Of a DNA stretch of 64,000 nt, positions 45,257 to 54,120 are shown piece by piece; position 1 is the stretch's first letter; each line of letters opens with the position of its first letter. A program made the position numbers and the translations under genes. Source of the DNA: Burkholderia pseudomultivorans (GTDB taxonomy: Bacteria; Pseudomonadota; Gammaproteobacteria; Burkholderiales; Burkholderiaceae); the NCBI RefSeq assembly GCF_001718415.1, contig NZ_CP013378.1:2480001-2544000 (forward strand), written 5' to 3'. The notes under the pieces are model-generated. The model saw only the letters and a list, made by a program, of their open reading frames with translations, ran no database searches and was not told the DNA's origin.

Positions 45257-45273
45257 CAAGTTGTATATACAAG
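45257..45273. promoter_or_regulatory. GntR/HutC-type operator upstream of the NCS1 permease
   Basis: TTGTATATACAA (45261-45272) is a perfect palindrome, preceded by CAAG and followed by G. It matches the HutC-subfamily pattern and, with CAAGTTGT on its left, repeats the left half of the site before the ProY-like gene (9942-9961). It lies about 185 bp before the permease start. The rest of the 345-bp gap (45110-45454) shows no gene. Confidence 0.6.
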
Positions 45274-45454
45274 ATGATGCGCAGGCAATGCCGGCCCGCG
45301 TCGCGCCGCGTGCGCGTCGCCGTGCGGATCATGCATGCGCGGCGCCTGCCCGCGATCCACGACGACCCGCGTCGAAGCGCCGAAAACGGCGGCTCGACAC
45401 GTTCCGCGTCCCGTTCGAACCATTTGTCGTCCCGAGTCATCTGGAGATTTGCCC

Positions 45455-46885
45455 GTGTCAACGAATCCCACTGGAAACGCCGGCGGCCTGATCGAGGTCC
45501 GCTCGATCGACTTCATTCCCGACGCCGAGCGCCACGGCGGCTTGCTGAGCCAGTTCACGCTGTGGCTGTCGGCGAACATGCAGATCACCGCGATCGTCAC
45601 GGGCGCGCTGGCGGTCGTGCTCGGCGGCGACGTGTTCTGGTCGCTGGTCGCGCTGCTGCTGGGCCAGCTGATCGGCGGCGCGGTGATGGCGCTGCACGGC
45701 GCGCAGGGGCCGCAGCTCGGCCTGCCGCAGATGATTTCGAGCCGCGTGCAGTTCGGCGTGTATGGCGCGATGATCCCGATCGTGCTCGTGTGCCTGATGT
45801 ACGTCGGTTTTTCCGCGAGCGGCTCGGTGCTGGCCGGGCAAGCCGTCGCGCAGCTGCTGCATATCGACGACGCGGCCGGCATCCTGCTGTTCGCGGCCGT
45901 GATCGTCGTGCTGACCGTGTGCGGTTATCGCGCGATCCACTGCGTCGGCCGGATCGCGAGCGTGATCGGCATCGTCGCGTTCGTCTACATGTTCACGCAG
46001 CTGTTCGCGAACCACGACATCGGCGCGCTGCTCGCGAACCGGCACTTCTCGCTGGCGAGCTTCCTGCTGTCGATGTCGCTGTCCGCGTCGTGGCAGATTG
46101 CATTCGGCCCGTACGTCGCCGACTATTCGCGCTACCTGCCGCGCTCGACGTCGTCGCTCGGCACGTTCTTCGCGGTCGGCCTCGGCTCGGTGATCGGCGC
46201 GCAGGCTGCAATGGTGTTCGGCGTATTCGCGGCGGCGCTGGCGGGCAGCGGCTTTGCGCACCATGAAGTCGCGTATATCGTCGGCCTCGGTTCGACCGGC
46301 GCCGTGGCCGCGCTGCTGTATTTCAGCATCGCGTTCGGCAAGGTCACGGTGACGGCGCTCAACGCCTACGGCAGCTTCATGTCGATGGCGACGATCGTCA
46401 GCGGCTTTCGCGGCAAGCGCGCGGTGTCGTCGCGCAGCCGCATGGCCTACATCTTCGGGATGATCTGCGTGTCGACGCTGCTCGCGCTCGCCGGCCGGCA
46501 TTCGTTCCTGAAGGAATTCACCGCGTTCATCCTGTTCCTGCTCGCGTTCTTCACGCCGTGGAGCGCGATCAACCTCGTCGACTACTACTGCTTCACGCGC
46601 TCGCGCTACGACGTGCCCGCGCTGTCCGACCCGGACGGCCGCTACGGCCGCTGGAACGCGATGGCGATCGCGATCTACGTGATCGGCATCCTCGTGCAGC
46701 TGCCGTTCATGTCGACGCACCTCTACACGGGGCCGCTCGTCGATGCGCTCGGCGGCACCGACATCTCGTGGATTCTCGGCCTCGTCGTGCCGGCCGTGCT
46801 GTATTACGTCGGCGCGCGCGCGTCGCGACGCAGCATCCCCGACCGCCTGATCCTGCCGCTCGAGCGCGGCGAAGCCCAACCCTGA
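45455..46885 (+). CDS. NCS1-family permease, GTG start
   Basis: The 476-residue, twelve-helix nucleobase:cation symporter starts at GTG 45455 with GGAG 9-12 nt upstream (STNPTGNAGGLIEVRSIDFI). Family landmarks include TLWLSANMQITAIVTGALAV, QMISSRVQFGVYGAMIPIVL, WQIAFGPYVADYSRYLPRST and WSAINLVDYYCFTRSRYDV. NCS1 members import cytosine, purines, allantoin, hydantoins, thiamine precursors or urocanate. The HutC-like operator favours urocanate; the amidohydrolase genes downstream favour a ureide or hydantoin. Not resolved. Confidence 0.88.
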   Translation: MSTNPTGNAGGLIEVRSIDFIPDAERHGGLLSQFTLWLSANMQITAIVTGALAVVLGGDVFWSLVALLLGQLIGGAVMALHGAQGPQLGLPQMISSRVQFGVYGAMIPIVLVCLMYVGFSASGSVLAGQAVAQLLHIDDAAGILLFAAVIVVLTVCGYRAIHCVGRIASVIGIVAFVYMFTQLFANHDIGALLANRHFSLASFLLSMSLSASWQIAFGPYVADYSRYLPRSTSSLGTFFAVGLGSVIGAQAAMVFGVFAAALAGSGFAHHEVAYIVGLGSTGAVAALLYFSIAFGKVTVTALNAYGSFMSMATIVSGFRGKRAVSSRSRMAYIFGMICVSTLLALAGRHSFLKEFTAFILFLLAFFTPWSAINLVDYYCFTRSRYDVPALSDPDGRYGRWNAMAIAIYVIGILVQLPFMSTHLYTGPLVDALGGTDISWILGLVVPAVLYYVGARASRRSIPDRLILPLERGEAQP

Positions 46886-46894
46886 AGGCGCGCA

Positions 46895-46918
46895 CCGGGC
46901 CGGCATGTGCCGGCCCGG
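46895..46918. terminator. GC hairpin between convergent NCS1 permease and LysR genes
   Basis: CCGGGCCGGCA (46895-46905) and TGCCGGCCCGG (46908-46918) give 11 complementary positions with almost no loop. It sits in the 62-bp gap between the two stop codons. No T tract on either strand. Confidence 0.45.
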
Positions 46919-46947
46919 GCGGGCTGCCGCGCCCGCACCGGCGGTCG

Positions 46948-47904
46948 CTAATTCCCCAGCCGCTCGGCCAGCGCATAGCGCTGCATGCAGCGCTCCATCG
47001 CGTCGAGAAACGCCAGCTCGGCCGCATTCATCTTGCGCTCGCGATGCCAGAGCAGGAACACGTCGACGTCGACCAGCCCGTCGTCGGGCGGCAGCCGCCA
47101 CAGCCGCTGCTGCGCGATGTCGTCGCGCACGATGTGTTCGGGCAGGCAGCCGATCCCGTAGCCCGCGAAGATCAGCCGCCGCACTTCCTCGAGGCTCGGC
47201 GACGACGCGACGATGCGCCCGGTGAAGCCCTTCTGGTCGCGAAATACCGTGAGCGGCGACAGGCTGTCGCCGATCTGGTCGCTCGTGAACGACACGAAGT
47301 TTTCCGCGAGCAGGTCCTCCATCCGCAGTTGCGTCTGCCCGAACAGCCGGTGATGGCGGCCGCAATAGATCGCATAGCGCTGGCGCAGGAAGCAGCGCAT
47401 CTCCAGCTTGTCGTGCGGCGTGCGGCACAGGCCGAGCCCGGCCGTCGCGGTCTTCTGCAGCAGCGACGACAGGATGTCCGACGAGCGCATCACGTCGATC
47501 TGCAGGTCGATGCGCGGATACGCGCGATGGAAGTCGGCCAGGAATTCGTCGTAGACGGGCGACTCGATGCGGCTCACGGTCAGCAGGCGGATCGAGCCGG
47601 TGAGGTCGGCGCTGCCGTCGTCGAGTTCGGTTTCCAGGCGCGAGATGCCGCCGTAGATGTCGCTCGCGATCCGGTAGACGGCCTCGCCGGCCGGCGTCGG
47701 CGCGAAGTGCGCGCCGCGCCGCTCGATCAGCCGGCGCTCGAGCGCGTCTTCGAGCCGCCGCAGCGCCTGGCTCACGGCCGGCTGCGTCACGTGCAGGCGC
47801 GCGGCGGCGCGGCTCACGCTGCGCTCCTGCATGATCACCAGATAGGTGCGCAGCAGGTTCCAGTCGAGGCGGTCGTTCAGGAAAGGGGCGAGGTCGGGGC
47901 GCAT
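46948..47904 (-). CDS. LysR-family transcriptional regulator
   Basis: The 318-residue regulator has an N-terminal HTH (NLLRTYLVIMQERSVSRAAA, RLHVTQPAVSQALRRLEDAL) and a C-terminal periplasmic-binding-like effector domain. It is divergent from the MFS gene at 48102, and a large dyad lies in the gap, so it probably controls the MFS/amidohydrolase/deacetylase group. Effector unknown. Confidence 0.92.
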   Translation of the reverse strand: MRPDLAPFLNDRLDWNLLRTYLVIMQERSVSRAAARLHVTQPAVSQALRRLEDALERRLIERRGAHFAPTPAGEAVYRIASDIYGGISRLETELDDGSADLTGSIRLLTVSRIESPVYDEFLADFHRAYPRIDLQIDVMRSSDILSSLLQKTATAGLGLCRTPHDKLEMRCFLRQRYAIYCGRHHRLFGQTQLRMEDLLAENFVSFTSDQIGDSLSPLTVFRDQKGFTGRIVASSPSLEEVRRLIFAGYGIGCLPEHIVRDDIAQQRLWRLPPDDGLVDVDVFLLWHRERKMNAAELAFLDAMERCMQRYALAERLGN

Positions 47905-47939
47905 CGGGTCTCCTCAGCGAGGCGTCGGGTCGAGCCAGG

Positions 47940-47987
47940 CATTAGTCGAATTTATATCGCGAATAATAACTTGAAATTTGACTAATG
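47940..47987. promoter_or_regulatory. Long dyad in the LysR-MFS divergent promoter region
   Basis: CATTAGTCGAATTT (47940-47953) and AAATTTGACTAATG (47974-47987) are inverted copies with 13 of 14 matches and a 20-bp AT-rich spacer. LysR proteins bind as tetramers to extended dyads of this kind; the sub-sites contain T-N11-A spacing. AT-rich against its surroundings. Confidence 0.7.
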
Positions 47988-48101
47988 ATTTGCGGTCGCC
48001 GATAAAGGAGGGGCGCCGCATCGTGCGGCGCGAGGCCGCGCAAGACGGCCGGCCATCACGATATGGCGCGCCGCCCGACGCGGCGCGCATCAGGAGCACG
48101 C

Positions 48102-49409
48102 ATGACCCAGTCCCTTCCTTCGGGCCGCCAGCCGGCTCGCGCGGCGACCGCCGCCTTCATCGGCACGATGATCGAGTGGTACGACTTCTACATCTACGCG
48201 ACCGCCGCGGCGCTCGTGTTCGGCGAGTTGTATTTCCCGTCGCACGATCCGTTCGTCAGCACGATGGCGTCGTTCGCGACCTTCGCGGTCGGCTTTTTCG
48301 CGCGACCGCTCGGCGGCATCGTGTTCGGCCATCTCGGCGACCGCATCGGCCGCAAGAAGGCGCTGATGACGACGCTGATGATGATGGGTGTCGCGACCGT
48401 CTGCGTCGGGCTGCTGCCCGATTATTCGAAGGTCGGCGTGCTCGCGCCGGTGCTGCTCGTCGCGCTGCGCATCGTGCAGGGGATCGCGGTCGGCGGCGAG
48501 TGGGGCGGCGCGGTGCTGATGGCCGGCGAGCATGCGCCGCAGGGGCGCCGCACCTTCTTCGCGTCGTTCGCGCAGCTCGGCAGCCCGGCCGGGCTGATCC
48601 TGTCGCTGGTCGCGTTTCGCGCGGTCACGTCGATGGACAAGGCCGATTTCCTCGCCTGGGGCTGGCGCCTGCCGTTTCTCGCCAGCTCGGTGCTGCTGGT
48701 GGTCGGCATCCTGATCCGGCTCGGCGTGAACGAGTCGCCGGAATTCGCGCGCGTGAAGGAAGCGAACCGCACGGTGAAGCTGCCGGTCGCCGAGGTGTTC
48801 CGTTCCGCGTGGGGGCTCGTGCTGCTGTGCATCGGCGCGAACACGATCGGCATCGCCGGCGTCTATTTCACGAACACCTTCATGATCGCGTACACGACGC
48901 AGTACGTCGGCGTGTCGCGCTCGCTGATCCTCGACAGCCTGTTCGCGGTCGCGATCATCCAGTTCGTCGCGCAGCCGATCGCGGCGTGGATCGCCGAGCG
49001 CATCGGCGGTGCGCGCTTCCTGAAGCTCGCGGCGCTGCTCGCGATGCTGTCGCCGTACCCGATGTTCGTGCTCGTGCAGGGCGGCACGTCCGCGTCGCTC
49101 GTGACGGGCATCGCGCTCGCGGTCGTCTGCATGTCGGGCTTCTATTCGGTGATCGCGGGTTTCGTCAGCGGCGTGTTCCCCGCGCACGTGCGCTACTCGG
49201 CGATCTCGCTCGCGTACCAGATCTGCGGCGCGGTCGCGGGCGGCCTGACGCCGCTCGTCGGCACCTGGCTCGCGCATCGCTTCACCGGCCAGTGGTGGCC
49301 GCTCGCGGTGTTCTACACGTGCCTGGCCGGCATCTCGCTGCTGTGCATCGTCGCGCTCGACGCGCGCCGCGCCGCGCGGCCGGCCGTCGAAGCGGTCGGC
49401 TCGCACTGA
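48102..49409 (+). CDS. MFS metabolite:H+ symporter (ShiA/ProP-like)
   Basis: A 435-residue, twelve-helix transporter of the metabolite:H+ symporter branch: GTMIEWYDFYIYATAAALVF in helix 1, RPLGGIVFGHLGDRIGRKKA in loop 2-3, RIVQGIAVGGEWGGAVLMAG in helix 4. Members import shikimate, proline/betaine, alpha-ketoglutarate or citrate. GGAG precedes ATG 48102. The amidohydrolase gene starts 31 bp downstream, so it probably imports that enzyme's substrate or product. Confidence 0.9.
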   Translation: MTQSLPSGRQPARAATAAFIGTMIEWYDFYIYATAAALVFGELYFPSHDPFVSTMASFATFAVGFFARPLGGIVFGHLGDRIGRKKALMTTLMMMGVATVCVGLLPDYSKVGVLAPVLLVALRIVQGIAVGGEWGGAVLMAGEHAPQGRRTFFASFAQLGSPAGLILSLVAFRAVTSMDKADFLAWGWRLPFLASSVLLVVGILIRLGVNESPEFARVKEANRTVKLPVAEVFRSAWGLVLLCIGANTIGIAGVYFTNTFMIAYTTQYVGVSRSLILDSLFAVAIIQFVAQPIAAWIAERIGGARFLKLAALLAMLSPYPMFVLVQGGTSASLVTGIALAVVCMSGFYSVIAGFVSGVFPAHVRYSAISLAYQICGAVAGGLTPLVGTWLAHRFTGQWWPLAVFYTCLAGISLLCIVALDARRAARPAVEAVGSH

Positions 49410-49440
49410 GCGTCAACGAACGAAGTCATCCGGAGTCCCT

Positions 49441-50712
49441 ATGAAAGACCTGTTGGAAATCGACGGCGGCCGCCTGTGGCAGAGCCTGACGGACATGGCG
49501 CGCATCGGCGCGACGCCGCGCGGCGGCGTGCGGCGGCTCGCGCTCACCGAAGACGACCGGCGCGGCCGCGAACTGTTCGCGCAGTGGTGTCGCGACGCGG
49601 GCATGACGGTCAGCGTCGATGCGGTCGGCAACCTGTTCGCGCGGCGCGACGGCGCCGACGCGCAGGCCGCGCCGGTCGTGATCGGCAGCCATCTCGACAC
49701 GCAGCCCGAAGGCGGCCGGTTCGACGGCGTCTATGGCGTGCTCGCCGGGCTCGAACTCGTGCGCACGCTGAACGATGCGGGCATCGTGACCGACAAGCCG
49801 CTCGAGATCGTGTCGTGGACCAACGAGGAGGGCGCGCGCTTCGCGCCGGCGATGCTCGGCTCGGCGGTGTTTACGGGCGCGCTGCCGCTCGACGACGCGC
49901 TCGCGAAGCAGGACGCCGACGGCATCACGCTCGGTGCCGCGCTCGAAGCATGCGGCTGCCGCGCGACGCGCGCGACCGGCGGCGCGGTGGATGCGTATTT
50001 CGAAGCGCATATCGAGCAGGGGCCCGTGCTCGAAGCGAACGGCACGACGATCGGCGTCGTCACGGGCGGGCAGGCGATCCGCTGGCTCGACGTGACCGTG
50101 ACGGGCGTGGCCGCGCACGCGGGCACGACGCCGATGCCGTATCGCAAGGATGCGTATTTCGCGAGCGCGCAAATGGCGCTCGAACTCGAACGGATCGTCG
50201 CCGGCTTCGCGCCGCGCGGGCTCGCGACGATCGGGCAGGTCGGGATCCGCAACGCGTCGCGCAACACGATTGCCGGCGACGTGACGTTCACCGTCGACCT
50301 GCGCCATCACGACGATGCACAGGTCGACGCGATGGAGCACGCGCTGCGCGATGCGTGCGCACGCGTGGCCGCCGCGCGCGGCGTGCAGGTCGCGATCGAC
50401 ACCTGCTGGCGCAGCCCCGCGACGCCGTTCGATCGCGACTGCGTCGAGCTCGTCGCGCAGGCGGCGGCCGCGTTCGGTTATACGAACGAGCGGATCGTCA
50501 GCGGCGCCGGGCACGATGCGATCCTGCTCGCGCGCCATTATCCGACCGCGATGGTGTTCATTCCGTGCGTCGACGGGCTGTCGCACAACGAGGCCGAGGA
50601 TGCGCTGCCCGACGACGTGACGCGCGGCACGAACGTGCTGCTGAATGCGGTGCTCGCGCGCGCGGGCGTCGCGGCGCATGCCGAGGATGCGACGACGGCG
50701 CGCAGCGCATGA
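49441..50712 (+). CDS. M20-family Zn hydrolase (N-carbamoyl-amino-acid hydrolase / allantoate amidohydrolase-like)
   Basis: The 423-residue M20 dinuclear zinc enzyme has metal ligands in GSHLDTQPEGGRFDGVYGVL, WTNEEGARFAPAM, and a C-terminal His in SGAGHDAILLAR. HIEQGPVLEANG and AAHAGTTPMPYRKDA mark the AllC/HyuC/beta-ureidopropionase branch, which cleaves carbamoyl or ureido groups. The exact substrate is not decidable. It lies between the MFS gene and the deacetylase gene and is presumably co-transcribed. Confidence 0.9.
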   Translation: MKDLLEIDGGRLWQSLTDMARIGATPRGGVRRLALTEDDRRGRELFAQWCRDAGMTVSVDAVGNLFARRDGADAQAAPVVIGSHLDTQPEGGRFDGVYGVLAGLELVRTLNDAGIVTDKPLEIVSWTNEEGARFAPAMLGSAVFTGALPLDDALAKQDADGITLGAALEACGCRATRATGGAVDAYFEAHIEQGPVLEANGTTIGVVTGGQAIRWLDVTVTGVAAHAGTTPMPYRKDAYFASAQMALELERIVAGFAPRGLATIGQVGIRNASRNTIAGDVTFTVDLRHHDDAQVDAMEHALRDACARVAAARGVQVAIDTCWRSPATPFDRDCVELVAQAAAAFGYTNERIVSGAGHDAILLARHYPTAMVFIPCVDGLSHNEAEDALPDDVTRGTNVLLNAVLARAGVAAHAEDATTARSA

Positions 50713-50743
50713 CGCGCGCCACCGACACGAACGAGGACGATCG

Positions 50744-51766
50744 ATGAAAACCTATTTCCATCCCGAACAGTTGCTGCATCATCCGCGCACCTACCTGTCG
50801 CGCGGCCAGATGCGCTCGCCCCAGGAAGTGCCCGAGCGCGCCGCGCGTCTGGTCGCGGCCGTGCGCGGGCTCGACTTCGACGTACGCGAGCCGGCCGACC
50901 GCGGCACGGCGCCGATCGCGGCCGTGCACGACATGAACTACCTGCGCTTTCTCGAGGACGCGCATCGCGACTGGAAGCAGATGCCCGACGACTGGGGCGA
51001 CGAAGTGATGTCGAACATCTTCGTGCGCGATCCGAATCCGCTGCGCGGCGTGCTCGCGAAGGCTGCGCGCTATCTCGCCGACGGCAGCTGCCCGGTCGGC
51101 GCGAACACGTGGCGGGCCGCCTACTGGTCCGCGCAGAGCGCGCTCGCGGCGGCGGCGGACGTGAACGACGGCGCGCGCGATGCGTATGCGCTGTGCCGCC
51201 CGCCCGGCCATCACGCGCGCCGCGATGCGGCGGGCGGCTTCTGCTACCTGAACAACGCGGCGATCGCCGCGCAGGCGCTGCTCGGCCGCCATCGCCGCGT
51301 CGCGATCCTCGACACCGACATGCATCACGGCCAGGGCGTGCAGGAGATCTTCTACGGTCGCGACGACGTGCTGTACGTGTCGATCCACGGCGATCCGACC
51401 AACTTCTATCCGGTCGTCGCGGGCTACGAGGAGGAGACGGGCGCGGGCGCAGGCGACGGCTTCAACCTGAACCTGCCGATGCCGCACGGCGCGCCGGAGT
51501 CGGTGTTTTTCGAGCGGCTCGACGATGCGCTGCGCGCGCTCGCGCGCTTCGAGCCCGATGCGCTGGTGCTCGCGCTCGGCTTCGACATCTACAAGGAGGA
51601 TCCGCAGTCGCAGGTCGCGGTGACGACCGACGGCTTCGGCCGGCTGGGCGGTGCGATCGGCGCGCTCGGGCTGCCGACCGTGATCGTGCAGGAAGGCGGC
51701 TATCACCTCGAAAGCCTCGACGCGAACGCGCGAGCCTTCTTCGGCGGGTTCGCGGCCGCGCGCTGA
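50744..51766 (+). CDS. Acetylpolyamine amidohydrolase / histone-deacetylase-family enzyme
   Basis: The 340-residue class II-type deacetylase has the same length as Mycoplana acetylpolyamine amidohydrolase (341). The catalytic pair is H156-H157 (RPPGHHARRD), zinc ligands are D192 and H194 (LDTDMHHGQGVQEIFY) plus the Asp in LGFDIYKEDP, and the transition-state Tyr is in QEGGYHLES. It should remove acetyl groups from small amines such as acetylputrescine or acetylspermidine. Start ATG 50744 follows an ACGAGGACG site. Third gene of the LysR-linked set. Confidence 0.9.
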   Translation: MKTYFHPEQLLHHPRTYLSRGQMRSPQEVPERAARLVAAVRGLDFDVREPADRGTAPIAAVHDMNYLRFLEDAHRDWKQMPDDWGDEVMSNIFVRDPNPLRGVLAKAARYLADGSCPVGANTWRAAYWSAQSALAAAADVNDGARDAYALCRPPGHHARRDAAGGFCYLNNAAIAAQALLGRHRRVAILDTDMHHGQGVQEIFYGRDDVLYVSIHGDPTNFYPVVAGYEEETGAGAGDGFNLNLPMPHGAPESVFFERLDDALRALARFEPDALVLALGFDIYKEDPQSQVAVTTDGFGRLGGAIGALGLPTVIVQEGGYHLESLDANARAFFGGFAAAR

Positions 51767-51776
51767 GCTCGCCGGA

Positions 51777-51810
51777 CGGTTCGCACCGCGCTGCGGCGCC
51801 GTGCGAACCG
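51777..51810. terminator. Hairpin after the acetylpolyamine amidohydrolase gene
   Basis: CGGTTCGCAC (51777-51786) and GTGCGAACCG (51801-51810) form a perfect 10-bp stem with a 14-nt loop, 11 nt after the stop. No T tract follows. Confidence 0.45.
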
Positions 51811-51903
51811 GGGTCGGGTCGCGATCCCGTGCGTTCAAGTTTTCCGCTTGCATGCCGTTAATTCGCGCATACGCTGGATGAATGCACGAAGGAGGAGCGG
51901 ATC

Positions 51904-52197
51904 ATGAACGCTTGCGGCCGAATCGGATGCGGCGCGATCGCGCTTGCGGTGCTGGGCACAGGGCCGCTTTCGTGCCGGGCCGAGCCGTCGATTCCGCTCC
52001 GGGTCAGTCTGACGATCCCGGAAACGTGCACGATCGCGCCCGCCGCGCAGCCGGGCGCCGGTGCGGACGCGCCGGGCGTCAGCTGCGCGCGCGGCACGCC
52101 GTTCGTGCTGAGTCATGCGCCGACGCCCGATCCGCGCTCGACGCCGCCGCGCAGCAGCAGTGCGGGCGCGTCGCCCGCATGGACCGTCACGTTCTGA
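51904..52197 (+). CDS. Small secreted protein, SCPU/fimbrial-subunit-like (97 aa)
   Basis: A strong AAGGAGGAG site precedes ATG 51904. The N terminus MNACGRIGCGAIALAVLGTG is a signal peptide ending near CRA. The mature start PSIPLRVSLTIPETCTIAPA resembles the first strand and Cys of spore-coat-U/chaperone-usher subunits, with a second Cys in GVSCARGTPFV that could close a disulfide. The rest is Pro/Ser/Thr-rich and too short for a full pilin domain. It may be a truncated or specialised subunit; the usher locus lies about 9 kb away. Tentative. Confidence 0.6.
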   Translation: MNACGRIGCGAIALAVLGTGPLSCRAEPSIPLRVSLTIPETCTIAPAAQPGAGADAPGVSCARGTPFVLSHAPTPDPRSTPPRSSSAGASPAWTVTF

Positions 52198-52283
52198 ACC
52201 GGGGCGTCGGCAGCCCGTTGCAATCGGGACGATGAATCCGGAGCGGGCGAGACGACCGCCGGTCGATCGGGCGTCCAGGCGCC

Positions 52284-53912
52284 TCACCGATAGCCGTAGC
52301 ACTGCTTCAGCCCGGCGTAATCGTAGTAGTGGCTGCCGGGCGCAATCTTCGCGCCGTCGCACGCGGCCTGGAAATCCGTCTCGCGCTCGTTGTACAGCAT
52401 CTTGACGATGAGCCGCGACCCGTTGCGGTAGACATCCCACTGCATGTTCGCGGCCATCGGCGACACCTGATCGCCGCGCCACGGGTTGTTCGCATACGTG
52501 TACGTCTGCGCCTGCGGCGTCGGCACGAACACGTTCTTCAGGTTCATGATCGACGCGAACGGAATCACGACCTCCGCGTGCGTGAAGCGCAGCTTCGCGG
52601 CGCGCGTCAGGTCGCCGCGCGCGATCGCCTCCACCTCGGCGAAAAAATCGTCCTGCAGGACCTTCGCCATCCGGTAGGTCCGCGGATTCGCTTCCTGGAT
52701 GCCGGGCCCCTTCTGGTAGTAGTCCTCGGCGTCCTGCAGGTAGGCGAGATATTGCGCCTGCTCGGCGCCGATGTACTTTTCCATCGTGACGCCGCCGGTT
52801 TCCGCCGTCATCGCGGGCGCGACCTGCATCAGGTTGTACAGCACGTTCACCGCATCGACGGGCGTCGCGATCTTCGTCTTGCCGTCGCCCTTCAGCGTGT
52901 TGGTGAACTTGCCGTCCGCCGACGTGAACGCATGGGTGCCGGTGTTCGAGAACGTGTAGCCGTCCGAGCCGAGTTTCGCGATGAAGGCGGGCGACAGCAG
53001 GGCGGACAGCACCGTTTGCGCGACCTCGGCCGCCTGCGGCGCGGCCTTGATCGCCTTCAGCTTCGCGGCCACGGTCGCGTCGCTTGCATAGGCCTGGTAC
53101 GCCTGGCTCGCCTGATAGGTCGCATAGTACGGATCGCCCGAATCGGTCACGAGGTCGGAGGCCGGCTTCAGCGAGTGGAAGTACAGCAGAAAGCGATTGG
53201 TGCCGGCCGGCTGCGCGACCGGTGCGCCCGCCGGATAGCCGGCCGGCGCGGCCGGCAGCGTGATCGCCGGCGCCAGTGCAGGGCGGGCGGCAACCAGTGC
53301 CGCGGAGAAATACGTCGAGCTGTCGACCGCGCGGTCCTGGCCCGAGTTGACGACGACCACCTGCCGGTTGCCCGCCGCGAACAGCGCGGGCAGCCGCTGC
53401 GCGAGACGCGTGGCGAGCTGCTGCTGTTCGCGGATGCCCGTTTGCGTGAGGTTGCCGTAGCCGGGCGTCGAGATGCCCGGCACGCCATAGCCGAGCAGCG
53501 CATTCGCCTTCATCATCGTGTACGTATCGGCCTTGAGCTGCGCCCCGAGCGCGGTCAGTGCGCCGTCGGCCTCGGCCTTGACCAGCATCGCGTAGATCGC
53601 GCCGTCGTACTTGAAGCCCGACAGCCCACGCGAGCCGTGACGCGCGACGAGTTCGGTGTAGACCGGCGCGTATCCGGCCGGCGGCGCTTCGTACGTCGCG
53701 GCGTCCTGCTGCGGGCGGTACGGTGTCTTCGTCTGGTAGTAGGTCGCGGGCGTCGGTGCCGGCGGCTGCGGCTGCGGTTGCGGCTGCGGTGCGGGCGTCG
53801 TGCCGTGGTTGTCGGCCGACGCGGCGGGCGGCGTCGAGTCCTCGCCGCCGCAAGCGGCGAGCAGCAGGCAGGCGATCGTCAGGGCGGCGGTAGTGCGGAT
53901 GGGGCGTGTCAT
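52284..53912 (-). CDS. MINPP-like histidine acid phosphatase, lipoprotein (542 aa)
   Basis: The signal sequence MTRPIRTTAALTIACLLLAA ends in the lipobox LAAC. A Pro/Gln-rich linker (about residues 40-56) follows, then a clade-2 histidine phosphatase. ELVARHGSRG contains the phosphate-binding RHG with nucleophilic His, and RFTHAEVVIPFASI holds HAE in place of the usual HD proton donor. The HAE form marks multiple inositol polyphosphate phosphatases, which degrade phytate. NSGQDRAVDSS supplies the later Arg. It would act on the outer or periplasmic surface to release phosphate. Phytate activity is inferred, not shown. Confidence 0.82.
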   Translation of the reverse strand: MTRPIRTTAALTIACLLLAACGGEDSTPPAASADNHGTTPAPQPQPQPQPPAPTPATYYQTKTPYRPQQDAATYEAPPAGYAPVYTELVARHGSRGLSGFKYDGAIYAMLVKAEADGALTALGAQLKADTYTMMKANALLGYGVPGISTPGYGNLTQTGIREQQQLATRLAQRLPALFAAGNRQVVVVNSGQDRAVDSSTYFSAALVAARPALAPAITLPAAPAGYPAGAPVAQPAGTNRFLLYFHSLKPASDLVTDSGDPYYATYQASQAYQAYASDATVAAKLKAIKAAPQAAEVAQTVLSALLSPAFIAKLGSDGYTFSNTGTHAFTSADGKFTNTLKGDGKTKIATPVDAVNVLYNLMQVAPAMTAETGGVTMEKYIGAEQAQYLAYLQDAEDYYQKGPGIQEANPRTYRMAKVLQDDFFAEVEAIARGDLTRAAKLRFTHAEVVIPFASIMNLKNVFVPTPQAQTYTYANNPWRGDQVSPMAANMQWDVYRNGSRLIVKMLYNERETDFQAACDGAKIAPGSHYYDYAGLKQCYGYR

Positions 53913-54120
53913 CGTGGCGGGCAGCGGACGGAACGATGCGAATGCGCGTCGTTTCGGCTCCGGGAGCGAGTGATCGAGCCCGGAAGTGTGGCAAGCGACT
54001 TTGACAGCGAAATGTCAGGATGCGGTTGGCAAATCGTCGGATTGCCGGCGGCGGGGGCGTGGACGGCATGCGCGACATCGCGGCCGCAACGCTGACGGCT
54101 ACGCCGAAACCGGCTCGCGC

